A DNA stretch of 64,000 nt from Casp-actino8 sp964614655 (GCA_964614655.1 CAZTPF010000001.1:88242-152241), one strand, 5' to 3'. Counted from the first letter of the stretch, positions 34,209 to 43,540 are shown. Numbers and translations are program-made. Notes: generated by a model from the letters alone, not told the origin.

Positions 34209-35750
34209 CTATTCCCACTCGATGGTGCCGGGCGGCTTCGACGTGATGTCGTAGGCCACTCGATTGACGCCGGCGACCTCGTTGATGATGCGACTGGCCA
34301 TGCGCTCGAGCAGTTCGTACGGCAAGCGGGCCCAGTCGGCGGTCATGGCGTCGTCACTCGTGACGGCGCGGATGATGACTGGATGCGCATACGTGCGCTC
34401 GTCGCCCATCACACCGACGGAGCGGATGTCGGGAAGTACGGCGAAGGCCTGCCAGATGTCGCGTTCGAGTCCGGCCAAGCGAATCTCTTCGCGCACGATC
34501 GCGTCGGCTTCCTGCAAGATGGCCACCTTGTCGGGTGTGACTTCACCGATGATGCGCACACCGAGACCCGGTCCCGGGAACGGCTGTCGCCACACGATCT
34601 CGTCGGGAAGTCCGAGTTCGTGGCCGAGGCGTCGCACCTCGTCCTTGAAGAGCGAACGCAACGGCTCGACCAACTGCAGAGTCATGTCGTCGGGAAGTCC
34701 GCCGACGTTGTGATGACTCTTGATCACCGATGCGGTTCCGTCGGCACCGCCACTTTCGATCACGTCGGGATAGAGCGTGCCTTGTACGAGGAACTCGGCG
34801 TCGGTCACCCCACCGGTGTGCTTCTCGAAGATGCGCACGAACAACTCGCCGATGATCTTGCGCTTCGTCTCGGGTTCGACCACACCGGCAAGACGTTCGA
34901 AGAACTGCGAACCGGCGTCGACGTGGATGAGTTCGATCCCCATGTTGCGGCGGAACGTCTCGACGACTTGTTCGCTCTCGCCTTTGCGCATGAGACCGGT
35001 GTCGACGTACACACACGTGAGCTGCGAGCCGATCGCCTTGTGCACGAGAGCGGCCGCAACACTCGAGTCGACTCCGCCGGAGAGGCCACAGATGACTCGC
35101 TTGTCGCCCACCTGCGCGCGCACGGCGTCGACTTGTTCGTCGATGATCGAACCCATCGTCCACGACGGATCGCATCCGGCCAGTTCGTGGAGGAACTTCT
35201 TCAACACCTGCGCACCGAACGGCGAGTGCACGACTTCGGGGTGGTACTGCACACCCCAAATACGACGGGTGTCGTTCTCGAGAACCGCAACCGGTGCATC
35301 GGGCGTGGACGCCGTGGCCGTGAATCCGTCGGGGACGCGTGAGATGGCGTCGAAGTGGCTCATCCACACGTCTTGGGTGTCGGGCAGGCCAGCGAGCAGC
35401 GACGACTCGGCGGTGCGGTTCATGACGGCCCGGCCGTATTCGCCTCGCGAGCCACGCCCGACCTCTCCGCCGAGTTGGTGGGCGATGAGCTGAGCGCCGT
35501 AGCAAATGCCGAGGATCGGCACACCGGTGTCGTAAACGGCCGGATCGAGCCGGGGCGCGCCCTCCACGTGAACGCTCTTCGGGCCGCCCGACAGAATGAC
35601 GGCCGAAGGCTGGCGTTCGGCGATCTCGGCCGCGGTGATCGTGTGCGGGACGATCTCGGAGTAGACGTTGTGCTCCCGGACCCGGCGGGCGATCAACTGG
35701 GCGTACTGGGCGCCGAAGTCGACGACGAGAACTGCGTGGCGGCCGGACAC
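34209..35750 (-). CDS. guaA: GMP synthase (glutamine-hydrolysing)
   Basis: 513 residues. The glutamine amidotransferase domain (1-190) has Cys in LGICYGAQLIAHQLGG and His/Glu in VQYHPEVVHS. The ATP pyrophosphatase domain has the P-loop SGGVDSSVAAAL, and the C-terminal dimerisation domain ends KPPGTIEWE. It converts XMP to GMP. The GTG start at 35750 is kept because an upstream extension is not conserved in the family. Confidence 0.98.
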   Translation of the reverse strand: MSGRHAVLVVDFGAQYAQLIARRVREHNVYSEIVPHTITAAEIAERQPSAVILSGGPKSVHVEGAPRLDPAVYDTGVPILGICYGAQLIAHQLGGEVGRGSRGEYGRAVMNRTAESSLLAGLPDTQDVWMSHFDAISRVPDGFTATASTPDAPVAVLENDTRRIWGVQYHPEVVHSPFGAQVLKKFLHELAGCDPSWTMGSIIDEQVDAVRAQVGDKRVICGLSGGVDSSVAAALVHKAIGSQLTCVYVDTGLMRKGESEQVVETFRRNMGIELIHVDAGSQFFERLAGVVEPETKRKIIGELFVRIFEKHTGGVTDAEFLVQGTLYPDVIESGGADGTASVIKSHHNVGGLPDDMTLQLVEPLRSLFKDEVRRLGHELGLPDEIVWRQPFPGPGLGVRIIGEVTPDKVAILQEADAIVREEIRLAGLERDIWQAFAVLPDIRSVGVMGDERTYAHPVIIRAVTSDDAMTADWARLPYELLERMASRIINEVAGVNRVAYDITSKPPGTIEWE

Positions 35751-35828
35751 AGACCGAGCGTAGTGCCAGGTGGCACGAGGGATCCTGCCCGCTGGGCGGT
35801 GGCGTCCGGCTCATGTCACGATGGCGGG

Positions 35829-36146
35829 GTGACGGGAGCGTCGAAAGTCGTTCGGGCGATGTTGGTGGCCGTGGTGCTAGCCGTTGGGCTCGGAGCCCCG
35901 GCTGTGGCGACGATTCCGCCGGAGGCGACCGAAGACAACGTGTACCTCGGGCTCGAGCGGAGCATGACCGAGTGCATCAGTGCGCTGCCGAAGCCGGGCT
36001 GCGGACGTGAGCCGGTCGACTCGGGTGATCGAGGTGGGTGGCAACAGCTACTGGTGTTCGGGGTGCTGATGACGGCGATGGCCGGGATCGGCGTGCGAGT
36101 GGCCTTCTCCGTCCGCTCCCGTTCCCGCGCCGAGTCCCAAAACTGA
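35829..36146 (+). CDS. Small membrane-anchored exported protein, unknown
   Basis: 105 residues from a GTG at 35829, with a second possible start at the Met at residue 11. There is a signal peptide at about 5-28 (ending APAVA) and an extracytoplasmic stretch with two Cys (ECISALPKPGCG) that could form a disulfide. A membrane segment at about 75-95 is followed by a basic cytoplasmic tail. It is divergent from guaA. The family is not recognised. Confidence 0.6.
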   Translation: MTGASKVVRAMLVAVVLAVGLGAPAVATIPPEATEDNVYLGLERSMTECISALPKPGCGREPVDSGDRGGWQQLLVFGVLMTAMAGIGVRVAFSVRSRSRAESQN

Positions 36147-36195
36147 CGAAAATCACCCACTCTGTAGCGTTCGCTACCGCTGGAGCGCGTCTCCG

Positions 36196-37140
36196 CTACA
36201 GGGTGGGCGAAAAGTGGGCGGTGGCTGAGACGAGGGCGTGGGGGGACTCCCAGGGCACGAAGTGTCCGCAGTCGCGCAACAAGAACGGTCCGACGCATTT
36301 CCCGAACACTTGGGCCGCCATCTTGTCGAAGGCCGGATAGATCACGTGGTCGCTCGGTCCGAACAAGACCAGCGTGGGTGTCACGTCGTTGCGTCCCATC
36401 ACCGGTGCCTCCGACCTCTTCGTCGGATCGAACACCGTCTCGTAGCCACCGAACGACGCCCGCAACACTTGGGCCGACGCGAAAGGTTCGGTGTGGAAGT
36501 CGACCTCGTCGGGACTGAATGTTCCCGGATGCGCCCAGAAGCGACTCGAGTAGAACGTGGCGATGTAGTGACGGCGCGCCTCGGGAGTTGACAACTCGGC
36601 GGCCAGACGGTCGGCATCAGTGCCCTGTCGAACGAAGTAATCGGCTGCCTCGCGTGGTGCACGCGTCCCGTCGATATCGGCCATGCGCTCCTTGTCGAAC
36701 GGCAACGGCGAATTGAAGAGCACCATGCGCGACACGAACTCGGGCCACCGCAACGCCATCTCCTGGATGACCGGCCCGCCCAGATCGCCACCGAGAACCA
36801 CACACGACTCGTACCCGAGGTGATCGTGCACCAACGCGTACAGATCATGAGCGTGCGACGGTGTGTCGTAGAAACTGTCGGGCGCCGGACCGCTGTCGCC
36901 GAAGCCACGCAGGTCGGGAACGATCACGTCGAACCCGGCCGCCGCCAGTGGTTCGATCACCTTCCAGAAGATGCGCTTCGATTCCGGCCAACCGTGCACG
37001 CACAACAACGCCCCCAACGACACCGAACCCCGCGCCCGCTCGTACACGAACGCCTGCTCGAACCCGCGCACAGTCGAACGATGCACGGCGAATCGCTGCG
37101 GATCGATCTCCGGCTTCACCCCCGAACCCATGGGGGTCAC
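36196..37140 (-). CDS. Alpha/beta hydrolase, epoxide hydrolase/haloalkane dehalogenase-like
   Basis: About 314 residues. The oxyanion motif is HGWPESKRIFW, the nucleophile elbow is LGGDLGGPV with Asp as nucleophile, and the catalytic His is in LRDCGHFVPWESP. An Asp nucleophile suggests an epoxide hydrolase or dehalogenase and not an esterase. I place the start at a GTG at 37140, eight bases after GGGAGG. A GTG at 37149 directly abuts that site and is less likely; the Met at 37131 is also possible. It is divergent from the PLP decarboxylase with a 29-base gap. Confidence 0.85.
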   Translation of the reverse strand: MTPMGSGVKPEIDPQRFAVHRSTVRGFEQAFVYERARGSVSLGALLCVHGWPESKRIFWKVIEPLAAAGFDVIVPDLRGFGDSGPAPDSFYDTPSHAHDLYALVHDHLGYESCVVLGGDLGGPVIQEMALRWPEFVSRMVLFNSPLPFDKERMADIDGTRAPREAADYFVRQGTDADRLAAELSTPEARRHYIATFYSSRFWAHPGTFSPDEVDFHTEPFASAQVLRASFGGYETVFDPTKRSEAPVMGRNDVTPTLVLFGPSDHVIYPAFDKMAAQVFGKCVGPFLLRDCGHFVPWESPHALVSATAHFSPTL

Positions 37141-37169
37141 GGTAGCCACCTCCCATTAGCGTCGCTCAC

Positions 37170-38588
37170 ATGGACGCCCAGGAGTTCCGCACCAACGGAC
37201 ACGCCCTCATCGAACTGATCGCCGACTACATCGAGACGATCGAGTCACGCCCGGTCACGTCGAGTGCAAAGCCTGGTGACGTGCGCGCGCAGCTTCCCGA
37301 GCACCCGCCCACCGAGCCCGAGTCGTTCGATGCCGTGCTGGCCGACGTTCAGAACGTGATCGTCCCCGGCCTCACCCATTGGCAGCACCCCAACTTCTTC
37401 GCCTACTTCCCGGGCAACGCGAGTTACCCGTCGATCCTCGCCGAACTCCTGTCGGCCGGACTCGGTGTGCAGGGAATGAGTTGGGTCACCTCGCCGGCCT
37501 GCACCGAAGTCGAGACGCTCATGCTCGACTGGATGCACGAACTGCTCGATCTGCCGGCCAAGTTCCGCTCCACGTCCGACAACGGAGGAGGAGTGATCCA
37601 AGGTTCGGCCAGTGAGGCCACACTCTCGTCCATCCTCGCCGCCCGTTGGCGCATCAGCGGCGGAAAAGTGAACACCACCGGCGACACCACCAAGCTCGTC
37701 GCCTATTGCACCTCGCAGGCGCACTCCAGTATCGAAAAGGGACTGCGCATCGCTGGAATCGGCACCGACAACATTCGAATCGTCCCTCACGACGAGAGTT
37801 TTGCCATGCGACCCGACGAACTCGAACGGATGATCGTCGCCGACGAAGAAGCCGGCCTCACTCCGTTCTGGGTGTGCAGCACGCACGGCACCACGTCGTC
37901 GGGTGCCGTCGATCCCACACCTGAGATCGGCGAAATCGTGCAGCGTCACTGCTTGTGGCTGCACGTCGATTCGGCCATGCACGGCATCGCGGCTCTTGCT
38001 CCCGAGCATCGTTGGATCAACGACGGACTCGAACTCGCCGACAGCTATTGCACCAACCCGCACAAATGGATGGGGATCAACTTCGACTGCGATCTGTTCT
38101 GGGTGGCCGATCGCAACGCGCTGCTCAGCGCGCTCAGCATCCTTCCCGAATATCTACGTTCGGCGGCCGCCCAGAACGGAGCCGCGATCGACTACCGCGA
38201 CTGGCAGATCCCGCTCGGTCGACGTTTCCGCGCCCTCAAGCTCTGGTTCGCGATTCGCACCGAGGGAACCGCCCACTTCCAGTCGATGATCCGCCGTCAC
38301 GTCGGGCTGACTCAAGAGCTCTCTGCTTGGGCGCAAGCCGACGATCGCTTCGAGGTCGTGGCTCCACATCCGCTCAACCTCGTCTGCCTACGCGTGAAGG
38401 GAGACGGTCCCGAGGACGGCGACGCTCGCACCGACGCCCTCATCGAGGCGGCCAACGCCACCGGTCAGGCCCTCTTCACCCGCACCGTGCTCGACGGTCG
38501 CAGCGTGCTGCGCATCTCGATCGGCGGCCGCACCACCGAGCGTCGCCATGTGGAGGCGGCCTGGGGTTTGCTCGCCGAACGGGCCTAG
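37170..38588 (+). CDS. PLP-dependent group II decarboxylase (aromatic-L-amino-acid decarboxylase-like)
   Basis: 472 residues. The PLP lysine lies in NPHKWMGINFDC. The ring-stacking His is in SQAHSSIEKG. HVDSAMHGIAAL corresponds to the HVDAAYAG segment of DOPA decarboxylase, with Ser and Met replacing Ala and Tyr next to the PLP aspartate. FFAYFPGNASYPS also matches the family. Substrate may be aromatic or not; the altered residues advise caution. It directly precedes the FMN riboswitch but is not part of the riboflavin pathway. Confidence 0.88.
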   Translation: MDAQEFRTNGHALIELIADYIETIESRPVTSSAKPGDVRAQLPEHPPTEPESFDAVLADVQNVIVPGLTHWQHPNFFAYFPGNASYPSILAELLSAGLGVQGMSWVTSPACTEVETLMLDWMHELLDLPAKFRSTSDNGGGVIQGSASEATLSSILAARWRISGGKVNTTGDTTKLVAYCTSQAHSSIEKGLRIAGIGTDNIRIVPHDESFAMRPDELERMIVADEEAGLTPFWVCSTHGTTSSGAVDPTPEIGEIVQRHCLWLHVDSAMHGIAALAPEHRWINDGLELADSYCTNPHKWMGINFDCDLFWVADRNALLSALSILPEYLRSAAAQNGAAIDYRDWQIPLGRRFRALKLWFAIRTEGTAHFQSMIRRHVGLTQELSAWAQADDRFEVVAPHPLNLVCLRVKGDGPEDGDARTDALIEAANATGQALFTRTVLDGRSVLRISIGGRTTERRHVEAAWGLLAERA

Positions 38589-38602
38589 GCTTCGAGTCGA
38601 CA

Positions 38603-38608
38603 TATATA
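38603..38608 (+). promoter_or_regulatory. Possible -10 element of the riboflavin operon
   Basis: TATATA lies about 5 bases before the first paired base of the FMN riboswitch, in otherwise GC-rich DNA. That is the right place for transcription to begin at the riboswitch. No good -35 was found at usual spacing. Confidence 0.35.
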
Positions 38609-38611
38609 CGA

Positions 38612-38746
38612 CCCCGTGCGGGGTATGGGTGAAAGTCCCAACCGGCGGTGAGAGCCCGCGAACCCTGGCCAGCGATTCGTCGCCAGCCAGGGCCGACTTG
38701 GTGAAATTCCGAGGCCGACGGTCAGAGTCCGGATGGGAGCACGGGT
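38612..38746 (+). ncRNA. FMN riboswitch (RFN element)
   Basis: Contains the conserved core in order: GGGTGAAAGTCCCAACCGGC, then AGCCCGCGAACC, GACTTGGTGAAATTCCGAGG and CCGACGGTCAGAGTCCGGAT. The closing stem pairs CCCGTGC (38613-38619) with GCACGGG (38739-38745). It lies 76 bases upstream of ribD and should shut the riboflavin operon down when FMN is plentiful. The expression platform between 38747 and 38821 is GC-rich, with TGCGAAGG able to pair partly with CCTTCTCGCA; I cannot tell whether control is by termination or translation. Confidence 0.96.
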
Positions 38747-38821
38747 ACTGCGAAGGCGCGGGCGCGGCCCGGGCCTTGGTCGTGCCGTTCCTTCTCGCAC
38801 GTGGCCTGACTGGCGAGACAC

Positions 38822-39835
38822 ATGACGAACGACGACACGATGATGACACGAGCCCTGGCCAATGCGGCCAGTGCGCGCACTGTCTCACCTCCCAATCCGT
38901 GGGTCGGATGTGTGATCGTCACGGCCGATGGGCGAATCTTCGACGGAGCGACCGAAGCGCCGGGGGCCCGCCACGCCGAGATCGTCGCCCTCGACGCCGC
39001 TCGAGCGGCCGGAGCCGATCCGACCGGTGCCACCGTCTTCACCACTCTCGAACCGTGCAGTCACCACGGTCGCACACCGCCGTGCACCGATGCGTTGATC
39101 GCAGCCGGCGTGTCGCGAGTGGTGAGCGCGCTCACCGATCCCGATACTCAGGTGGCCGGCGACGGATTTGCACGACTCCGCGAGGCCGACATCACGGTCG
39201 ACGTCGGCTGCGGTGCTCGTGAAGCGGCCGCCCAACTCCTCCCGTATCTGCATCACCGTCGTACCGGTCGGCCGTTCGTCGTGTTGAAGCTCGCCGCCAC
39301 TCTCGACGGACGCACCGCGGCCGCCGATGGAACGAGCCAGTGGATCACAGGTGACGAAGCCCGCCGGGCCGCGCATCAGTTGCGCGCCGAGAGCCAAGCG
39401 ATCGTCGTCGGTGCCGGAACCGTGCGCGCCGATGATCCGAGCCTCACCACTCGACTGGTCGACGGACCGTCGCCTCGACGCGTCGTACTCGGCTCCGCTC
39501 CCGCCGACGCCCAAGTGCATCCGTGCACTGAATGGAGCGGTCCGCTTCCCGAACTTCTCGATCGACTGGGCGCTGACGGTGTCGTGCAACTCATGGTGGA
39601 GGGCGGCGCAACGGTTGCCGGTTCGTTCCACCGTGAGGGCCTGGTCGATCGTTACGTGCTGTATCTGGCACCGGCCTTCATGGGCGGCAGCGACGGCACT
39701 CCCCTCTTCGCCGGTGACGGCGCGGCAACCATCGCCGATCTGCGTCGCGGTCGACTCGTGTCGACTCGTGCACTCGGCGACGACCTCGAAGTGGTGATCG
39801 ACTCCCCGTGCGATCACCTGAAGGAGCAATCATGA
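38822..39835 (+). CDS. ribD: Bifunctional riboflavin biosynthesis deaminase/reductase RibD
   Basis: 337 residues. The deaminase half has zinc ligands in ARHAEIVAL and LEPCSHHGRTPPC. The reductase half begins near residue 145 (FVVLKLAATLDGRTA) and carries the NADPH-site segment LMVEGGATVAGSF. Together they convert the pyrimidine product of GTP cyclohydrolase II to the ribitylamino precursor. It follows the FMN riboswitch and overlaps ribBA by 4 bases (ATGA). Confidence 0.95.
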   Translation: MTNDDTMMTRALANAASARTVSPPNPWVGCVIVTADGRIFDGATEAPGARHAEIVALDAARAAGADPTGATVFTTLEPCSHHGRTPPCTDALIAAGVSRVVSALTDPDTQVAGDGFARLREADITVDVGCGAREAAAQLLPYLHHRRTGRPFVVLKLAATLDGRTAAADGTSQWITGDEARRAAHQLRAESQAIVVGAGTVRADDPSLTTRLVDGPSPRRVVLGSAPADAQVHPCTEWSGPLPELLDRLGADGVVQLMVEGGATVAGSFHREGLVDRYVLYLAPAFMGGSDGTPLFAGDGAATIADLRRGRLVSTRALGDDLEVVIDSPCDHLKEQS

Positions 39836-41076
39836 GCAACTCCCCCTTCGCCCCCATCGAAGACGTCGTGGCGGCCATCGGCCGCGGCGAAATGGTCGTG
39901 ATGGTCGACGACGAAGATCGCGAGAACGAAGGCGATCTCATCATGGCGGCCGAGTTCGCCACGCCCGAGAAGATCGCCTTCATCGTGCGCCACACGTCGG
40001 GTGTGGTCGTGGCTCCGCTCACCGGTGAACGTTGCGACGATCTACGTCTTCCGCTCATGGTCGAGCACAACACCGAGAGTCATCGCACGGCGTTCACCGT
40101 GTCGGTCGACCTCATCGAGGGAACCAGCACCGGTATCTCGGCGTCCGATCGGGCCGCCACCCTGCGCGCCCTTGCCAATCCCGATGTGGCGTTCGGGGCG
40201 TTCGCCCGACCTGGCCACATCTTCCCGCTGCGCGCTCGTGAGGGTGGTGTGCTGAAGCGTGCCGGCCACACCGAAGCCGCCGTCGATCTCGCCCGCATGG
40301 CCGGACTTCAGCCAGCTGGCATCATCTGCGAGATCGTCAACGAGGACGGCTCGATGTCGCGTCTGCCGCAGCTGATCGAGTTCAGCAAGCAGCACGGATT
40401 GCTGCTCTCGTCGATCGCCGAGCTCATTCGTTATCGCCGCACGCATGAGAAGCTGGTGAGCCGTATCGGGCAGGCTCAGGTGCCCACCGATTGGGGCGTG
40501 TTCACGTGCACCGCATTCAAGAGCCATCTCGACGACACCGAACACCTGGCCTTCAGCATCGGCGATGTCGATGACGGCCAACCGGTCCTCACCCGCGTGC
40601 ACAGCGAGTGCCTCACCGGCGACGTGTTCTCGAGCCGTCGTTGCGACTGTGGACCGCAGCTGCACACCGCCATGCAGATCATCGCCGAGGAAGGCCGTGG
40701 CGTCGTGGTGTACCTGCGCGGCCACGAGGGACGAGGCATCGGTATCGGCCACAAGATCCGCGCCTATTCACTGCAGGACGGCGGACTCGACACCGTCGAT
40801 GCCAACACCGAACTCGGCTTGCCGATCGACAGCCGTGAGTACGGGATCGGCGCGCAGATCCTCAACGATCTCGGCGTTCGCCAGTTGCGTCTCATGACCA
40901 ACAACCCGGCCAAGTACGGCGGTATCGCCGGCTATGGGCTCGAGGTCGTCGAACGAGTCGCCTTGCGCGCCCACACCACACCCGAGAACATCGACTATCT
41001 CAAGACGAAGCGCGACCGTATGGGCCATCTCATCGATCTGCCCGAGTCGGTGGAATCCACGAAGGGGACGAACTGA
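39832..41076 (+). CDS. ribBA: Bifunctional DHBP synthase / GTP cyclohydrolase II RibBA
   Basis: 414 residues. The RibB half (1-205) has the acidic loop VDDEDRENEGDL. The RibA half has zinc Cys residues in SECLTGDVFSSRRCDCG and the GTP-site segment RGHEGRGIGIGHKI. It supplies both the C4 unit and the pyrimidine branch of riboflavin synthesis. The ATG at 39832 overlaps the ribD stop; an in-frame ATG 24 bases upstream is less likely. Confidence 0.97.
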   Translation: MSNSPFAPIEDVVAAIGRGEMVVMVDDEDRENEGDLIMAAEFATPEKIAFIVRHTSGVVVAPLTGERCDDLRLPLMVEHNTESHRTAFTVSVDLIEGTSTGISASDRAATLRALANPDVAFGAFARPGHIFPLRAREGGVLKRAGHTEAAVDLARMAGLQPAGIICEIVNEDGSMSRLPQLIEFSKQHGLLLSSIAELIRYRRTHEKLVSRIGQAQVPTDWGVFTCTAFKSHLDDTEHLAFSIGDVDDGQPVLTRVHSECLTGDVFSSRRCDCGPQLHTAMQIIAEEGRGVVVYLRGHEGRGIGIGHKIRAYSLQDGGLDTVDANTELGLPIDSREYGIGAQILNDLGVRQLRLMTNNPAKYGGIAGYGLEVVERVALRAHTTPENIDYLKTKRDRMGHLIDLPESVESTKGTN

Positions 41077-41570
41077 TGACCCGCATCAACAGCCAGCAGA
41101 ATCCGGCGTCGTTCGACGGATCGCACCTCAGCATCGGCATCGTCTGCGGACGGTTCAACGATCACATCACCACCGCACTCCTCGACGGTGCGAAGCGCGG
41201 CCTCGATCGTTGCCAGGTGAATCCCGACAATGTCGACGTCGTGTGGGTGCCCGGAGCTTTCGAAGTGCCCCTGGCCGCCGTCACCATGGCGCGTACCGGC
41301 AACTACGACGCGGTGGTCACCTTGGGTGCCGTCATTCGCGGTGACACCGCCCACTTCGATTTCGTCGCCGGCGAATGCGCACGAGGCATCCAGAACGCCC
41401 AACTCGAGACCGGTGTACCGATCATGTTCGGTGTGCTCACCGTCGACACCAATCAGCAAGCGATCGATCGCTCAGGGCCGGGTCACGACAACAAAGGTGA
41501 CGAAGCGGCTGTCGGTGCGGTGGAGATGGCGTTGCTCACTCAGCAGATCGCCGAATCAACCGACCTCTGA
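41076..41570 (+). CDS. ribH: 6,7-dimethyl-8-ribityllumazine synthase RibH
   Basis: 164 residues. VVWVPGAFEVPLAA, LGAVIRGDTAHFDFVA and VPIMFGVLTVDTNQQA are the lumazine synthase motifs, including the catalytic His in TAHFDF. It shares one base with the ribBA stop (TGATG). Riboflavin synthase (RibE), often between ribD and ribBA, is not in this operon or window. Confidence 0.97.
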   Translation: MTRINSQQNPASFDGSHLSIGIVCGRFNDHITTALLDGAKRGLDRCQVNPDNVDVVWVPGAFEVPLAAVTMARTGNYDAVVTLGAVIRGDTAHFDFVAGECARGIQNAQLETGVPIMFGVLTVDTNQQAIDRSGPGHDNKGDEAAVGAVEMALLTQQIAESTDL

Positions 41571-41584
41571 TCGCTAGTTCGTGT

Positions 41585-41639
41585 GACATCGCGTGATGTC
41601 GCACGTATGAATGTCACAGTTTTCTCACGATTTTCGTGA
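41585..41639. promoter_or_regulatory. Inverted repeats upstream of osmoprotectant transporter
   Basis: GACATC-GCGT-GATGTC (41585-41600) and TCACGA-TTT-TCGTGA (41625-41639) are perfect short inverted repeats in the 207-base region between ribH and the permease gene. The first, 15 bases after ribH, could help end that transcript. The second lies about 140 bases upstream of the permease start and could be an operator. The rest of the region, up to 41777, holds repeated ACACGAA/GCACGAA motifs but nothing I can name. Confidence 0.3.
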
Positions 41640-41777
41640 TGTGACCGTTTCGCGACACACGACCTGCACAAACGCGACACGAACTGATTCGTCACACGAA
41701 ACGCACGAAATCGCGTGCCTATCCTCGACGGACATGTCTTGCACCGCTTCATCCACCCGCCTCGAGGGTGGACTTCG

Positions 41778-42434
41778 ATGAGCGGCGTCACCAACTGGTT
41801 CGACTACGTCGGTGATCGCTGGAGTGACGTCTGGGGAGCGTCGTGGGATCACTTCATGCTCGTGATCCAGGTGATGATCGTCGCCACGGCACTGTCGGTC
41901 GCCGTCGGCATCGCCGTCCGCAACAACGCCACTCTTCGCAACATCGCACTCGGCGTCGCCGGCGTTCTCATCACCATTCCGTCGCTCGCCCTGTTCACGA
42001 TCTTCATTCCGATCGTCGGGCTCGGCTTCAAGCCGGCCTTCATCGCCCTGCTCCTCTACGCGATCCTGCCGATTCTCCGCAACACCATCACCGGACTGCG
42101 GGAAGTCGACCCGAACGTCCTCGAATCGGCGCGCGGAATGGGCCTGAACGGCACTCAGCGCCTCATTCGTGTGCAGCTCCCGCTGGCCTGGCCGGTGATT
42201 TTGGCGGGTATCCGAGTGTCGACGCTCATCACCACCGGTTTCGCCGCCATCGCCACCCTCGTGGCCGGTCCGGGACTCGGCATCTTCATCAAGGACGGTC
42301 TGCGTCGCCTCGGCCTTCCCCTCTCCATGGAGTCGGTCTGGACCGGCACCATCTTCACGATCCTGCTCGCCCTCGTCCTCGACCTGGTGCTGTCGACCAT
42401 CGGTCGCTTCACCACGTCACGCGGCGTCCGCTGA
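41778..42434 (+). CDS. Osmoprotectant (OpuC-type) ABC permease subunit 1
   Basis: 218 residues with about five membrane segments. GFKPAFIALLLYAILPILRN and TGLREVDPNVLESARGMGL are the OpuCB/ProW coupling region. The ATG at 41778 is preceded by GAGGGTGG. OpuC importers take up glycine betaine, choline or carnitine during osmotic stress. It is followed 20 bases later by the ATPase gene. Confidence 0.9.
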   Translation: MSGVTNWFDYVGDRWSDVWGASWDHFMLVIQVMIVATALSVAVGIAVRNNATLRNIALGVAGVLITIPSLALFTIFIPIVGLGFKPAFIALLLYAILPILRNTITGLREVDPNVLESARGMGLNGTQRLIRVQLPLAWPVILAGIRVSTLITTGFAAIATLVAGPGLGIFIKDGLRRLGLPLSMESVWTGTIFTILLALVLDLVLSTIGRFTTSRGVR

Positions 42435-42454
42435 CCTCGCCACTAGGAGACACC

Positions 42455-43540
42455 ATGAGCCAACTCCACGATTCCCACGACAACGGTGCATCGGCCGACG
42501 AGCCGATGATCCGCCTCGACAACGTCTCGAAGGTCTACACCGATCAGGAGGTGCCGGCCGTCGAGAGTCTGAGCCTCGACATCGCTCGCGGTGAAGTGCT
42601 CGTTCTCGTCGGACCGTCGGGTTGCGGCAAGAGCACCACGCTGCGCCTCATCAACCGCATGATCGAACCAAGCAGTGGTCGCATCATCTTCGACGGCGAA
42701 GACGTGACGAGTGTGAACCCCGACCTTCTGCGCCGACGCATCGGCTACGTGATCCAGCAGATCGGCCTCTTCCCGCACATGACGATCGCCGACAACGTGG
42801 CCACCGTGCCGCGCCTGCTCGGCTGGAAAAAGGACAAGATCCGCACTCGCGTCGACGAACTCCTCGACATGGTGGGCCTCGAACCGAACGTGTATCGCGA
42901 CCGCTACCCGAAGGAGCTGTCGGGTGGTCAGGCCCAGCGTTGTGGCGTGGCTCGTGCTCTCGGTGCCGACCCCGAGGTTCTTCTCATGGACGAACCGTTC
43001 GGCGCCATCGACCCGATCACCCGCGACCGACTCCAGAACGAATTCCTGCGCCTGCAGAGCGAGCTCAAGAAGACGATCGTGTTCGTGACCCACGACATCG
43101 ACGAGGCGATGAANNNNNNNNNNNNNNNNNNNNNNNNNNNNNNNNNNNNNNNNNNNNNNNNNNNNNNNNNNNNNNNNNNNNNNNNNNNNNNNNNNNNNNN
43201 NNNNNNNNNNNNNCAGCGTTGGTTGCTCGTGCTCGACGACATGGATCGGCCCTTGCGTTGGGTGAACGACAGTCACCTCGATCGCACCGATCGCCCGCTG
43301 CGTGAGCTCGGACATCCGGTGCGCGCCAAGGTCGAGCCCAACGCCACGCTGCACGACACCCTCGAGGCCATGCTCACCTCGATGGCCGGGTGCGCCTGCG
43401 TGGTCGACAAGCGCGGTGCGCTGCAGGGTGTGGTCGAGATCGAGACCCTCACCGACGTGATTCGCCGCCTGCGCACCAATGCACGCAAGCACTATGAAGA
43501 GGGCAACGGTTCGGTGCCCGCCGCAGGGGTCACCTCCTGA
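42455..43540 (+). CDS. Osmoprotectant (OpuC-type) ABC ATPase with CBS region, with assembly gap
   Basis: Walker A GPSGCGKST, Q-loop IQQIGLFPHMTI, signature LSGGQAQRC and Walker B VLLMDEPFGAIDP place it with OpuCA/ProV ATPases. The C-terminus, after the gap, carries CBS-like sequence (MLTSMAGCACVVDKRGALQG and VVEIETLTDVI), which in OpuA-type ATPases senses ionic strength. A 100-N gap (43114-43213) removes the end of the ATPase domain. Its stop overlaps the next permease start by one base (TGATG). Confidence 0.92.
   Translation: MSQLHDSHDNGASADEPMIRLDNVSKVYTDQEVPAVESLSLDIARGEVLVLVGPSGCGKSTTLRLINRMIEPSSGRIIFDGEDVTSVNPDLLRRRIGYVIQQIGLFPHMTIADNVATVPRLLGWKKDKIRTRVDELLDMVGLEPNVYRDRYPKELSGGQAQRCGVARALGADPEVLLMDEPFGAIDPITRDRLQNEFLRLQSELKKTIVFVTHDIDEAMXXXXXXXXXXXXXXXXXXXXXXXXXXXXXXXXXXQRWLLVLDDMDRPLRWVNDSHLDRTDRPLRELGHPVRAKVEPNATLHDTLEAMLTSMAGCACVVDKRGALQGVVEIETLTDVIRRLRTNARKHYEEGNGSVPAAGVTS
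43114..43213. other. Assembly gap (100 N) inside the OpuC-type ATPase gene
   Basis: Exactly 100 N of placeholder, directly after the H-loop segment THDIDEAM. True gap length is unknown. Confidence 0.99.

Noticed and set aside
35763..35776. GTGCCA-GG-TGGCAC palindrome between guaA and the divergent small gene
   Set aside because: Short, with a 2-base spacer and no second copy; expected by chance in DNA of this composition.
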